Positions 41,181 through 50,686 of a DNA stretch of 64,000 nt are shown here, one piece after another. Origin of the DNA: Streptomyces sp. ISL-10 (lineage in GTDB: Bacteria > Actinomycetota > Actinomycetes > Streptomycetales > Streptomycetaceae). Where the stretch lies: the NCBI RefSeq assembly GCF_018614575.1, contig NZ_JAGGOJ010000013.1:62001-126000 (forward strand), read 5' to 3'. Below the pieces are notes generated by a model. That model was not told the DNA's origin and did not search any database. It was given only the letters and a program-made list of their open reading frames with translations. Within the stretch, counting starts at the first letter, position 1, and each line of letters begins with the position of its first letter. The position numbers and the translations under genes were made by a program.

Positions 41181-41409
41181 CGTCGTGTTCCTCATCTCTT
41201 CTCTGTCGGCGACAGGCCCGCCCGCAGCGGACCTCACAGGAAGAGAGCGGCTTCCCCCACGGCTCTTACGCGACTTCCGGTGATAACTTTCCGTTGCCGT
41301 GCCCTCACCGGAAAGGGGTCGTTACCGAAGGACCGGCCCAGGTGTGCACGAGGGTCTGATAGATGTGGAGCCTTGAATTGAGGCCTCGAAGAGATACGGG
41401 ACCACGGTG

Positions 41410-42975
41410 ATGAGCGCCCCAACCCCGGCCACCGGCGACAGCAGCCCCGCCCCCGGCTACTACCCGGACCCCTCCATTCCCGGATATGTCCGGTACTGGA
41501 ACGGCGTCGCCTGGGTGCCCGGTACGAGCAGGCCGGCCCCTCAGCCGGACGAGGAGATGCCCACGCCGCCCGCGGCGGCGGCCTCCGTGCCGGCCCCTGC
41601 TGCGCCTGCGCCCGCTCCGGCGGCCGTGGAGGAGACCGGGCCGGTCTTCCTCGACGAGGAGCCCGACGCCGCACCGTCGCGCCCCGAACCCGCGTCCGCC
41701 TGGCACGCCGACACCTCCCGCCAGTCGGGCTTCGGCGGCGAGCTGGACAACCGCGTCTCCTGGGGCGGCGCCCAGGACCCGCGTACCGCCGACCGCCCCG
41801 ACGCCGGCGCCGACCCGCGCCGGCCGGCCGAGCCCGATGGCTCGGTCGACCCGAGCGGCGGCCGGCTGCCCGGCATGCGCTCGGTCGCCCCGCGGAGCGG
41901 CACCGACCGCGGCGACGCCCCCGGCGACGTCCGCCCGGTCGCGCCGTCCGCCGCCGACGGACCCCTCACCGACGGCACGGTCGCCATCCGGGCCCTGCGC
42001 CCCGGCGCCGGTGGCGGCGAGTCCGGCGCTCCGTCGGGTGGTGACGGCCCCGCGGGCCGCCCGCCGGCCGATCACACGGTCGCGATGCGCACGCAGCGCC
42101 CCGGCGGCGCGGCAGCCGGGGAGCAGCCCGAAGGCACCATGACGATCCGCGCGCTCGGAGCCGACGCCGCCGCACCCCCGAAGCAGCCGCAGCCGGCCGT
42201 TCCCACGCAGTCCCGGCAGCAGCCCCCGGCCCCGTCGCCTGCCCCGCAGCAGCACTCGATGCAGCCGCAGTCGCCCCAGCAGCAGTCGATGCAGCCGCAG
42301 ACACCGGCCGCCCAGAGCGCCGCGCCGCAGACGCCCGTCACCAACGGCCCCGGCGGCGGCGCCACGTCCTGGGCGCAGCAGGTGCACCAGCTCGCCCAGT
42401 CCGGCTCGGCGTCCACCGACGGCGAGCAGCCGGTCCTGCCGTGGAAGCCCCCGGTCGACGACCCGTTCCTGGCTGTTGCCCAGGCCCAGGCGAACGCCCG
42501 CCCTGCCTCCCTCGGCAGGCGGTTCGCCGCCCGGCTCATCGACACCCTGGTGCTCGGCGCGCTCGTCGGCGCCGTCGCCGTCCCGGTGGTCACCAGCGCC
42601 GTCGCCCACGTCAACGACAAGATCGATGCGGCGAAGCTGTCCGGCGAAACGGTGACGGTCTGGCTGATCGACGGCACCACCGCGGGCCAGCTGGGCATCG
42701 TCCTCGGCGCGCTCCTCGTCCTCGGCGTGCTGTACGAGGCCCTGCCGACGGCCAAGTGGGGCCGCACGGCGGGCAAGAAGTTGTGCGGTGTGAAGGTGCT
42801 CGACATCGAGTCGCACGAACCGCCGGCGTTCGGCGCCGCGCTGCGCCGCTGGCTGGTCTACAGCGTGCTGGGCATCCTCGTCGTCGGTGTGCTCAATGTG
42901 CTGTGGTGCCTGTTCGACCGCCCGTGGCGGCAGTGCTGGCACGACAAGGCGGCGCACACGTTCGTGACCGGCTGA
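41410..42975 (+). CDS. RDD-family membrane protein with DUF2510 head
   Basis: 521 residues. N-terminal DUF2510 motif (GYYPDPSIPGYVRYWNGVAW) reading as a short WW-like domain, then about 330 disordered residues with three related blocks (GTVAIRALRP, HTVAMRTQRP, GTMTIRAL) and Gln/Pro runs. The C-terminal RDD domain (about 370-520) has three transmembrane helices and the Arg/Asp pair (FAARLIDTLVLG). GTG 41407 directly before ATG 41410 could also start. The function is unknown; RDD proteins may act in transport. It is followed 85 bp later by a second RDD gene. Confidence 0.85.
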   Translation: MSAPTPATGDSSPAPGYYPDPSIPGYVRYWNGVAWVPGTSRPAPQPDEEMPTPPAAAASVPAPAAPAPAPAAVEETGPVFLDEEPDAAPSRPEPASAWHADTSRQSGFGGELDNRVSWGGAQDPRTADRPDAGADPRRPAEPDGSVDPSGGRLPGMRSVAPRSGTDRGDAPGDVRPVAPSAADGPLTDGTVAIRALRPGAGGGESGAPSGGDGPAGRPPADHTVAMRTQRPGGAAAGEQPEGTMTIRALGADAAAPPKQPQPAVPTQSRQQPPAPSPAPQQHSMQPQSPQQQSMQPQTPAAQSAAPQTPVTNGPGGGATSWAQQVHQLAQSGSASTDGEQPVLPWKPPVDDPFLAVAQAQANARPASLGRRFAARLIDTLVLGALVGAVAVPVVTSAVAHVNDKIDAAKLSGETVTVWLIDGTTAGQLGIVLGALLVLGVLYEALPTAKWGRTAGKKLCGVKVLDIESHEPPAFGAALRRWLVYSVLGILVVGVLNVLWCLFDRPWRQCWHDKAAHTFVTG

Positions 42976-43060
42976 CCCCTGCCGTACTCCGCCTCGCGCG
43001 CGTTCCCCCGAACGCGCGCGAGGCGTTGCGGGCCCCTTTGCGGCGGTATGCACTGCCCCC

Positions 43061-43852
43061 ATGAGCAACGATCAGCCGCCGCCCGGTCCGCCGCCCGATG
43101 ACGACCCGTTCCGCAAGAGGCCGCAGGAGCCCAGGCCCGGCGGTGACGGAGGCGGCGCGGGGCAGGGCCCGCCGCCCGGCTCTCCTTACGGCGGGCCAGG
43201 CGGGCCAGGTGGCCCGGGCGGGCCGCCGCCCGGTGGCGGTTCCCCCTACGACACCCCCGGCGGCGGCGCCGGCGCGCCGAGCGGCCCGTACGGCGGTGGC
43301 GGCCCGTACGGTGGCGGCACGCCTCCTCCGTACGGTCCGAATGCCTTCGGGGGTGCCTACGGTGGTGCCGATCCGCTCGCCGGAATGCCGCCGCTGGCCG
43401 AGTTCGGCAAGCGGTTCGTCGCACGGCTCGTCGACATTCTGATCATCGCGATCCCTCTCGCGGGGATCTCGCTGCTGATCGGCGGCTGGGACCTCACCAC
43501 GGACGGCGACGACTGGGAGGAGATCACCGACCAGGTGAACACGGGCCGCCAGTGGCTGGTGACGCTCATCTCCCTGGTCGCGTACATCGGTTACGACACG
43601 ATCATGACGAAGAGGAACGGCCAGACCGTCGGCAAGCGGCTGATGAAGCTGCGGGTCGCGATGCTCAACGACGGCCGGACGCCCGACACGAGCTCCGCGC
43701 TGATGCGTGCCGTCGTGCTGTGGGTGCCCGCGCTGGTGTGCTGCTACTGCGTCTGGTGGCTGGTCATCCTCATCACCGTGCTGACCGACAAGCCCTACAA
43801 GCAGGGCCTGCACGACAAGGCGGGAAAGACGGTCGTCGTCTCAGCGGCGTAG
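43061..43852 (+). CDS. RDD-family membrane protein
   Basis: 263 residues. The first 110 are Pro/Gly-rich with GGPYGGG-like repeats, then an RDD domain (FGKRFVARLVDILIIAIPLA; about 112-255) with four hydrophobic segments. ATG 43061. It lies in tandem with the previous RDD gene, which suggests a hetero-complex or duplication. Its 3' end overlaps the convergent gene by 12 bp. Confidence 0.87.
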   Translation: MSNDQPPPGPPPDDDPFRKRPQEPRPGGDGGGAGQGPPPGSPYGGPGGPGGPGGPPPGGGSPYDTPGGGAGAPSGPYGGGGPYGGGTPPPYGPNAFGGAYGGADPLAGMPPLAEFGKRFVARLVDILIIAIPLAGISLLIGGWDLTTDGDDWEEITDQVNTGRQWLVTLISLVAYIGYDTIMTKRNGQTVGKRLMKLRVAMLNDGRTPDTSSALMRAVVLWVPALVCCYCVWWLVILITVLTDKPYKQGLHDKAGKTVVVSAA

Positions 43853-44173
43853 CGAGTGCCCGGCGACTCCGGCCCGGGCGCGGGGCGCCGGCACCCGGGT
43901 GGTGAGACCGTCGTGGGCTGCCGCCGAAGTGGCAGGGGCGGATGCATGGTTGGCCGCGGCGCGGTCCGCCTCGCGGGCGGCGGGCTGCCCGTGGGCGGTG
44001 GAGCGGCGCACGGGCAGGGCGAGTGCGACCGCGAGGCCGAGTGCCAGGGCGAGGACACCGATCGCGGCGATGGCGATGCCGCCCGTCGTGCGGGTCAGCA
44101 GCAGCAGGGCGACGGTCGAGAAGACGACGGTGGCCGAACCGTAGGCGTACTGTGCGGCAGTCGGACGCGGCAT
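43841..44173 (-). CDS. Small two-helix membrane protein
   Basis: 110 residues. Two adjacent hydrophobic segments at about 12-55 (YAYGSATVVFSTVALLLLT and IAIAAIGVLALALGLAVALA), then a basic Ala-rich cytoplasmic tail. The family is not recognised. ATG 44173 is chosen because the frame upstream is not membrane-like. It is convergent with the second RDD gene. Confidence 0.68.
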   Translation of the reverse strand: MPRPTAAQYAYGSATVVFSTVALLLLTRTTGGIAIAAIGVLALALGLAVALALPVRRSTAHGQPAAREADRAAANHASAPATSAAAHDGLTTRVPAPRARAGVAGHSLRR

Positions 44174-44551
44174 CACGGTATCCGTCCTCGGGACAGGGGC
44201 GGGGAAGGCTTGGGCCAGTGGGCGCACTGCCCCAAGACTCTACGAGTCTCCATGCCCGCGAGGAACCGGCAGTAAGCGTGACCTAACCCATGGTGCCGGT
44301 GCATGGGGGGCGCATGGAGTCATTCCCTCAGCCGTTTGGCCGGAATTCTGCGTCTGTTGTCCGTATTCGACATCGTCCGGATTCCGGAACTCCGCTCCTG
44401 CGTAGTGCAGTTGGCTTGCCCAAGTCAAGGACTGTCTTTTCTTCTTCAACTCCGGTCAAATGTCGTCACTTGAGACGCGTATACCGCGCGCGCGGACGAC
44501 CCCACACTCCGGTCCGCAGCGGCGACGGAACGCGGGGGAGGACACCATCAA
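44174..44551. other. Promoter region of secreted protease
   Basis: 378 bp, AT-richer than the surroundings from 44330 to 44480. It should carry the promoters of the convergently placed small membrane protein (leftward) and of the protease. The pyrimidine-rich run TGTCTTTTCTTCTTC near 44433 is conspicuous. No operator was identified. Confidence 0.45.
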
Positions 44552-46969
44552 GTGACCAGCAAGCGACGGACGTTCAGAGCGTCCGCGGTTGTCGTGGCTC
44601 TCGCCGCGACGACCGCGACGGCCTCGGCGTTCACCTTTGCCCAGGCCGACAACCAGAAGTCGTCGGACCCGGCGGCCATCGAGCGGCACGACCCGGCGCC
44701 TCACAAGGGCCCGGTCGACCACGACCTCGAAGGCCCCTTCAGCAAGCAGCAGGAGGCGCAGCGCGCGGCTGCCATGGAGCAGCTGATATCCGGCGACGCC
44801 ACCGTGCAGACCCGCGGTGGTTCCAAGGTCGTCAAGCTCGACGACAAGAAGTACGTCGAGCTCGCCCGTGAGAAGACCGACAAGATCTTCACCATCCTCG
44901 TGGAGTTCGGCGACAAGGTCGACGACGCGACGATGTTCGACCCGGACGGCGCGGACGGGCCCAAGCCCCCGGTCAAGAAGTACGGTGGCACGCCCGGCCC
45001 GCTGCACAACCGGATCGCCGAGCCCGACCGGTCGAACGACAACTCGACCGCCTGGCAGGCGGACTACAATCAGAAGCACTTCGAGGACCTGTACTTCGGC
45101 ACCGGCAAGGACGAGGACGGCCGGAAGAAGGAGTCGCTGAAGACCTACTACGAGAAGACCTCATCCGGCCGCTACTCGGTCGACGGCATGGTCTCCGACT
45201 GGGTGAAGGTCGAGTACAACGAGGCCCGTTACGGCTCCAACTACTGCGGCCAGTCCAACTGCGCCAACGTCTGGGACACGGTCCGCGACGGTGTGAACGC
45301 CTGGGCGGCCGACCAGAAGGCCAAGGGCAGGAGCGACGCCGAGATCAAGGGGCAGCTGGCCGAGTACGACCAGTGGGACCGCTACGACTTCGACGCCGAC
45401 GGCAACTTCAACGAGGCCGACGGCTACATCGACCACTTCCAGATCGTCCACGCGGGCGAGGACGAGTCCGCCGGCGGCGGCGCCCAGGGCGGCGACGCCC
45501 TGTGGGCCCACCGCTGGTACGCCTACGGCACCGACGCGGGCAGGACCGGCCCGTCCAACAACAAGGCCGGCGGCGCCCAGATCGGCGACACCGGCATCTG
45601 GGTCGGCGACTACACCGTGCAGCCCGAGAACGGCGGCCTCGGCGTCTTCGCCCACGAGTACGGCCACGACCTCGGTCTGCCCGACCACTACGACACCTCG
45701 GGCAAGGGCGAGAACTCGACCGGCTACTGGACCCTGATGTCGGGCGGCTCCTGGCTCGGCACCGGCAAGGACTCCATCGGCGACCTCCCCGGCGACATGA
45801 CCGCCTGGGACAAGCTGCAGCTGGGCTGGCTCAACTACACCAAGGCCAAGGCGGCGACGAAGTCCACCCACACGCTGGGCGTGGCGGAGTACAACACCAA
45901 GAGGCCGCAGGCGCTCCTCGTCGAGCTGCCGAAGAAGAAGGTCACCACGTCCGTCGTGAAGCCTGCTGAGGGCTCCATGCAGTGGTGGAGCGACATGGGT
46001 GACGACCTCAAGAACACCCTGTCCCGCACGGTCGATCTGACTGGCAAGTCCAAGGCTTCACTGGAGCTCACCGGCTGGTGGGACATCGAGGCCGACTACG
46101 ACTACCTCTACGCCGAGGTGTCGACGGACGGCGGCGCCAACTGGACGCCGGTGGACGGCAGCGCCGACGGCAAGGCCATCACTCGCGACGCGGGTGACAA
46201 GCCGGCGCTGACCGGTGTCTCCGGCGGGCACAAGAAGGTCGTCTACGCGCTGGACGCCTACGCGGGCAAGAAGGTCGACGTCCGCTTCCGCTACCAGACG
46301 GACGGCGGCGTGGCGGGCAAGGGCTTCACCGCCGACTCCCTCGTGATCAACGCCGACGGCGCCCCGCTGTTCTCGGACAACGCCGAGAGCGAGGCCGCGG
46401 GCTGGACCGCGACGGGCTTCTCCCGCATCGGTGAGGGCTTCACCAAGGAGTACGAGCAGTACTACATCGCGGAGAACCGCCAGTACGTCTCGTACGACAA
46501 GACCCTCAAGGTCGGCCCGTACAACTTCGGCTTCAAGGCGCCGAAGGACGGCTGGGTGGAGCACTACCCGTACCAGAACGGCCTGCTGATCTGGCAGTGG
46601 GACACCTCCCAGAAGGACAACAACACCAGCGCCCACCCGGGCCAGGGTCTCCTCCTTCCGATCGACGCCCACGCCAAGCCGCTGAAGTGGGCCGACGGCA
46701 CGCTGATGCGCAACAGGATCCAGTCGTACGACTCGACGTTCAGCCTGTACCGGACCGACGGGTTCACCCTGCACAAGCAGGACGTGGCGCAGCGGATCGG
46801 CTCGCAGCGGGGCGTCTCGGTCTTCGACGACCGCAAGGGTGTCTACTGGTACGCCGAGAACCCGACGGCTGGTGTTCAGGTAACTGACACCAACACCAAG
46901 ATCTCGATCGTCAAGGAGCCGCGCAGCGGCCAGACGATCACGCTCCAGGTGGCTCCGTCGACCAAGTAG
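44552..46969 (+). CDS. Secreted M6 metalloprotease (immune-inhibitor-A type)
   Basis: 805 residues. An Ala-rich Sec signal peptide ends near residue 30 (TATASAFTFAQAD). The zinc site is HEYGH (His368, Glu369, His372) in GVFAHEYGHDLGLPDHYD, the family M6 signature. C-terminal beta-sandwich domains (about 480-800), including a MAM/VEG-like region WWDIEADYDYLYAEVSTDGG, likely bind substrate. GTG 44552 with GGAGG upstream. It degrades extracellular protein, probably in the developmental programme. It is followed by its own terminator. Confidence 0.93.
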   Translation: MTSKRRTFRASAVVVALAATTATASAFTFAQADNQKSSDPAAIERHDPAPHKGPVDHDLEGPFSKQQEAQRAAAMEQLISGDATVQTRGGSKVVKLDDKKYVELAREKTDKIFTILVEFGDKVDDATMFDPDGADGPKPPVKKYGGTPGPLHNRIAEPDRSNDNSTAWQADYNQKHFEDLYFGTGKDEDGRKKESLKTYYEKTSSGRYSVDGMVSDWVKVEYNEARYGSNYCGQSNCANVWDTVRDGVNAWAADQKAKGRSDAEIKGQLAEYDQWDRYDFDADGNFNEADGYIDHFQIVHAGEDESAGGGAQGGDALWAHRWYAYGTDAGRTGPSNNKAGGAQIGDTGIWVGDYTVQPENGGLGVFAHEYGHDLGLPDHYDTSGKGENSTGYWTLMSGGSWLGTGKDSIGDLPGDMTAWDKLQLGWLNYTKAKAATKSTHTLGVAEYNTKRPQALLVELPKKKVTTSVVKPAEGSMQWWSDMGDDLKNTLSRTVDLTGKSKASLELTGWWDIEADYDYLYAEVSTDGGANWTPVDGSADGKAITRDAGDKPALTGVSGGHKKVVYALDAYAGKKVDVRFRYQTDGGVAGKGFTADSLVINADGAPLFSDNAESEAAGWTATGFSRIGEGFTKEYEQYYIAENRQYVSYDKTLKVGPYNFGFKAPKDGWVEHYPYQNGLLIWQWDTSQKDNNTSAHPGQGLLLPIDAHAKPLKWADGTLMRNRIQSYDSTFSLYRTDGFTLHKQDVAQRIGSQRGVSVFDDRKGVYWYAENPTAGVQVTDTNTKISIVKEPRSGQTITLQVAPSTK

Positions 46970-46994
46970 TTTGAAAAACAGCAGGTCAGAGCAT

Positions 46995-47030
46995 GATCGG
47001 CCGTCGCCCTCTAGCGGGCGGCGGCCGATC
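46995..47030 (+). terminator. Protease-gene terminator
   Basis: GATCGGCCGTCGCCC / GGGCGGCGGCCGATC, a 15-bp stem with one wobble, followed by GTGTTT, 25 nt after the stop. Confidence 0.8.
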
Positions 47031-47090
47031 GTGTTTAGGTGCGGGGGTTGAGGTTCTTATTGACGGCGACTGACGGGGGAGTGGTTCCGC

Positions 47091-47405
47091 ATGCCCGGCG
47101 GAGGTTTTTGCAAGCTGCCCAGCGGCAGCGTGGTCGTCGCGCTCAGCCTGCCCAGCCCGGTCGGCGACGGGACCTCCGTGAGGTTCCTGGTGCATGCCGC
47201 GAACCGGGCCAGGGCGCTGACCAGGCTGCGCAATCTGGGCCTGCGTGCGGTGTACCTGCGGGGCAACGCCGAGCCGCCCACGCCGGACGAGATCACCGCA
47301 GTGCTGCACCATCCGGACGGCCTGCTGTGGCGGGGGGACCCGGGCGCGGCCCCGGAGCTCTGGCACCCGATACGGGCCCTGCTCAGTTCCGCCCGTACCG
47401 CCTGA
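47091..47405 (+). CDS. Conserved hypothetical protein
   Basis: 104 residues, family not recognised. It begins MPGGGFCKLPSGSVVVALSL and has an Arg-rich middle (AANRARALTRLRNLGLRAVY) and a Pro-Glu motif PPTPDEITAVLHHPDGLLWR. Third-position GC bias supports coding, and GGGGGAG lies about 9 nt before the ATG. It is convergent with the nicotinamidase gene. Confidence 0.72.
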   Translation: MPGGGFCKLPSGSVVVALSLPSPVGDGTSVRFLVHAANRARALTRLRNLGLRAVYLRGNAEPPTPDEITAVLHHPDGLLWRGDPGAAPELWHPIRALLSSARTA

Positions 47406-47478
47406 CCGGCCGGGCGCCACCGACGCGGGTGTCCCTGCCGGGCACCACGGCCGATCGTGGCACCAGGCCGGTGACGCG

Positions 47479-48066
47479 TCAGACCACCACCGGCTTGCCG
47501 CTCAGCTCCACACCCGACGCGCGCAGCTCCTCGAGAGCACGCTCGGTCGTCTCCTTCGCGACGCCCGCGGTCAGCTCCAGCAGCACACGGGTCGTGAAGC
47601 CCACGCGTGCCGCGTCCAGCGCGGTGGCACGCACGCAGTGGTCGGTCGCGATGCCGACCACGTCGACCTCGGTGACACCGCGGGCCCGCAGCCACTCGGC
47701 CAGCGTCGAGCCGTTCTCGTCGGTGCCCTCGAAGCCGCTGTACGCCGCCGCGTATGCGCCCTTGTCGAAGACCGCGGCGACGGCGCCGGAGGTGACGGCC
47801 GGCGCGAAGTTCGGGTGGAATCCGACACCCTCCGTGCCCGCGACGCAGTGCCGCGGCCAGGACTCGACGAAGTCGGGGTGGTCGGAGAAGTGGCCGCCCG
47901 GGTCGATGTGGTGGTCGCGTGTGGCCACCACATGACGGTAGCCCGGCTGGGCCTGGCCGATCAGTTCGGTGATGGCGGCTGCGACGTCGGCACCTCCCGC
48001 CACCGCGAGGCTGCCCCCCTCGCAGAAGTCGTTCTGAACGTCCACGACGATCAAGGCGCGGTGCAT
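47479..48066 (-). CDS. pncA: Nicotinamidase
   Basis: 195 residues of the isochorismatase-like family. The catalytic triad is Asp9 (VVDVQNDF), Lys102 (FDKG) and Cys144 (ATDHCV), and metal ligands lie in TRDHHIDPGGHFSDH (Asp51, His53 region). It converts nicotinamide to nicotinate. It lies downstream of pncB on the same strand (195-bp gap), so the two complete the NAD salvage route. Confidence 0.94.
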   Translation of the reverse strand: MHRALIVVDVQNDFCEGGSLAVAGGADVAAAITELIGQAQPGYRHVVATRDHHIDPGGHFSDHPDFVESWPRHCVAGTEGVGFHPNFAPAVTSGAVAAVFDKGAYAAAYSGFEGTDENGSTLAEWLRARGVTEVDVVGIATDHCVRATALDAARVGFTTRVLLELTAGVAKETTERALEELRASGVELSGKPVVV

Positions 48067-48261
48067 GGCGGGTGTCCTTCGGTGGAGGGGGCGACGGGTC
48101 GGCGTGGGACCGGCGGACCGACCCGGCCGGACGGGGCCGGACGACTGTTCAGGGCTCGACTACCGAGCGTAGAGACTTCCCGCGCCCTGCGGGAGTGGAC
48201 CCCGGAAAGCGCAGGTCCCGATCCCCCTCGTGCAGGGGACGCGTTCCCCTTCCGTGTGGGG

Positions 48262-49689
48262 TCACGCGTATGCGGCCGTATCGGGTCCCACGTACTCGGT
48301 CGGGATCACGGGCTCGCCGCGCGAGAGCTGGATCGCCGACATCGGCAGCGCACCACGCGCCGCGATGTGCCGCTCGCGCGCCGCGTCGAGCGGCTCACGG
48401 GCCACGATCTCGCCGCCCCTGACGAGCTGCACCAGCAGCTGCCGGTCGGCCAGCTCGGGCGGTACGTCGCCGATCCCGACGACCTCCGCCTCGGCGACGC
48501 CGTGCTCGTCCAGCCGGCGCGCCGCCCACTTGCGGCCGCCGATCGACAGCTTCCCGCCCAGCGACTTCTTGGCCACCGGCTCAAGCGGCGCCGTGGGGTC
48601 CGTCGAACGGGCCCGCGCGACCAGCTTGTAGACCATCGAGCAGGTGGGTTGCCCGCTGCCCGTGACCAGCCGGGTGCCCACGCCGTACGCGTCCACCGGG
48701 GCCGCGGCGAGCGACGCGATGGCGTATTCGTCGAGGTCGGAGGTGACCACGATCCTGGTGTTCACCGCGCCGAGCTCGTCCAGTTGCTTGCGCACCCGGT
48801 GCGCGACCAGCAGCAGGTCGCCCGAGTCGATCCGTACGGATCCGAGCTCCGGCCCCGCGATGTCGACCGCCGTGCGCACGGCCTCGGCCACGTCGAAGGT
48901 GTCGACCAGCAGGGTCGTGCCGTGGCCCAGCGAGTCGACCTGCGCCTGGAAGGCGTCGCGCTCGCTGTCGTGCAGCAGGGTGAAGGCGTGGGCACTGGTG
49001 CCGACGGTGGGGATGGCGTAGCGGAAGCCGGCCGCCAGGTCGGAGGTGGAGTCGAAGCCGCCGACGTAGGCGGCGCGGGCGGCGGCGACGGCGGACAGCT
49101 CGTGCGTGCGGCGGGCCCCCATCTCGATCAGGCCGCGCCCGTCGGCGGCCGTGGACATGCGCGAGGCGGCGGCGGCGATCGCCGAGTCGTGGTTGAGGAT
49201 CGAAAGGATCACGGTCTCGAGGAGCACGCACTCGGCGAAGGAGCCCTCGACGCGCAGGATCGGCGAGCCTGAGAAGTACACCTCGCCCTCCGGGTAGCCC
49301 CAGATGTCGCCGCGGAAGCGATAGCCGGCGAGCCATTGGAGGGTGGGTTCGTCGACGATGTGCCGCTCCCGCAGGAAGCCGAGCACGCCCGCGTCGAACC
49401 GGAAGTTCTCCACGGCGTCCAGCACCCGGCCGACGCCCGCGACGACTCCGTAGCGGCGGCCCTCGGGCAGCCGGCGGGTGAAGACCTCGAAGACCGAGCG
49501 CCGCTCGGCGGTCCCGGCCTTGAGCGCCGCCTGGAGCATCGTGAACTCGTACTGATCGGTGAAGAGCGCGGTCGACGGCACGCCCACCCTCCCCCAGCTA
49601 CCGCTGGGAGGTGCCCCCAGCCCACCGTCACCCTTCTGCGGAGCTTCGCGCCCCTTCTCATTCGGCAGTCCAAGGTCTGCAGTGTTCAT
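48262..49689 (-). CDS. pncB: Nicotinate phosphoribosyltransferase
   Basis: 475 residues. Type II phosphoribosyltransferase fold, with FTDQYEFTMLQAALKAGTAE near the N-terminus, the catalytic-His region LFTLLHDSE-like SAHAFTLLHDSERDAFQAQV and RIDSGDLLLVAHRVRKQLD. It makes nicotinate mononucleotide from nicotinate, PRPP and ATP. The N-terminus has an extra segment of about 28 residues between LGLP and VPSTALFTD that is encoded by a dispersed palindromic repeat; translation could also begin further downstream. The clpS gene is divergent. Confidence 0.9.
   Translation of the reverse strand: MNTADLGLPNEKGREAPQKGDGGLGAPPSGSWGRVGVPSTALFTDQYEFTMLQAALKAGTAERRSVFEVFTRRLPEGRRYGVVAGVGRVLDAVENFRFDAGVLGFLRERHIVDEPTLQWLAGYRFRGDIWGYPEGEVYFSGSPILRVEGSFAECVLLETVILSILNHDSAIAAAASRMSTAADGRGLIEMGARRTHELSAVAAARAAYVGGFDSTSDLAAGFRYAIPTVGTSAHAFTLLHDSERDAFQAQVDSLGHGTTLLVDTFDVAEAVRTAVDIAGPELGSVRIDSGDLLLVAHRVRKQLDELGAVNTRIVVTSDLDEYAIASLAAAPVDAYGVGTRLVTGSGQPTCSMVYKLVARARSTDPTAPLEPVAKKSLGGKLSIGGRKWAARRLDEHGVAEAEVVGIGDVPPELADRQLLVQLVRGGEIVAREPLDAARERHIAARGALPMSAIQLSRGEPVIPTEYVGPDTAAYA
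49587..49621 (-). repeat. Palindromic repeat inside pncB 5' end
   Basis: CCTCCCCCAGCTACCGCTGG followed by GAGGTGCCCCCAGC: the inverted CCCCCAGCTACCGCTGGG unit is a common interspersed hairpin in Streptomyces genomes. Here it lies in frame within the first 35 codons of pncB. Confidence 0.7.
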
Positions 49690-49796
49690 GACGGCGATGC
49701 TAGCGCACATTTCGTCAGTCTGACGAGATGTCTCGATTCCGGGCGGGGGCGTTTGTGCGACGGGGGGGCTCAAGTGGCAGCATGGGTGGAGTGACT

Positions 49797-50093
49797 GTGC
49801 CACTGGAGATCGAGCAGACCGAGTCGGCCGAGGAGACTGCGGCCGTCCCCGAGCCCGATGTGCCCTGGGTGACCCTGGTGCACAACGACCCGGTCAACCT
49901 GATGAGCTATGTCACCTACGTCTTCCAGGCATACTTCGGTTACTCCAAGGACAAGGCGCACAAGCTGATGCTCGACGTCCATCACAAGGGACGCGCCGTC
50001 GTCTCCAGCGGCAGCCGCGAGGAGATGGAACGGGACGTGCAGGCGATGCACGGATACGGACTGTGGGCCACGCTCACCCAGGACCGTGGCTGA
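49797..50093 (+). CDS. clpS: ATP-dependent Clp protease adaptor ClpS
   Basis: 98 residues from GTG 49797, for which GGAG at 5-nt spacing is the only good ribosome site; GTG 49791 and ATG 49782 are in frame. The ClpS core VPWVTLVHNDPVNLMSYVTY and the binding-pocket helix DKAHKLMLDVHHKGRAVV are intact. It delivers N-degron substrates to ClpAP/ClpCP. It overlaps the DUF2017 gene by one base (TGATG). Confidence 0.92.
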   Translation: MPLEIEQTESAEETAAVPEPDVPWVTLVHNDPVNLMSYVTYVFQAYFGYSKDKAHKLMLDVHHKGRAVVSSGSREEMERDVQAMHGYGLWATLTQDRG

Positions 50094-50686
50094 TGAGCTC
50101 TCACTTCGAGCCGCTGAAGGGCGGCGGCGCCGCCGTGGCGCTGGACGAGGTCGAGGTCTCCATCCTGCGCTCCCTCGCCGTGCAGATGCTGGAGCTCATC
50201 GGGCCCGGTGACGAGCCGGCCCAGGGCGAGGACCCGCTTGCCGCCCTGTTCGCCGAGGGGCCGAGCGAGCCGCCCACCGACCCGGCTCTCGCGCGCCTGT
50301 TCCCCGAGGCGTACGCCGACCCCGAGGGCGGCTCCGAGGGTGAGGAGCTGCGCGCGGCCTCCGCCGAGTTCCGGCGCTTCACCGAGAACGACCTGCGCAC
50401 CCGTAAGCGGGACGACGCCCTCGCGGTCGTCCGAAGCCTGGACTCGCTGACCGTCGCCGGCGACGGCGGCGCCGTGCTGGAGCTCGACCCCGAGGAGTGC
50501 CTGCACTGGCTCGGCGCGCTCAACGACCTGCGGCTGACCATCGGCACCCGGCTGGAGGTCACCGAGGCGGACGACAACGACGACCTGTACCGGCTGCCGG
50601 ACTCCGACCCGCGCAAGCCCATGGTGATGGCCTACCTCTGGCTCGGAGCCCTTCAGGAGACGCTCATCGAGACGTTGAGGCCCTGA
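50093..50686 (+). CDS. DUF2017 protein
   Basis: 197 residues, acidic and helical; it begins SSHFEPLKGGGAAVALDEVE and has a conserved centre FRRFTENDLRTRKRDDALAV. It is translationally coupled to clpS (TGATG), an association that is conserved in actinobacteria, so a link to the Clp system is plausible but unproven. The stop codon lies in an 8-bp tandem repeat. Confidence 0.87.
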   Translation: MSSHFEPLKGGGAAVALDEVEVSILRSLAVQMLELIGPGDEPAQGEDPLAALFAEGPSEPPTDPALARLFPEAYADPEGGSEGEELRAASAEFRRFTENDLRTRKRDDALAVVRSLDSLTVAGDGGAVLELDPEECLHWLGALNDLRLTIGTRLEVTEADDNDDLYRLPDSDPRKPMVMAYLWLGALQETLIETLRP

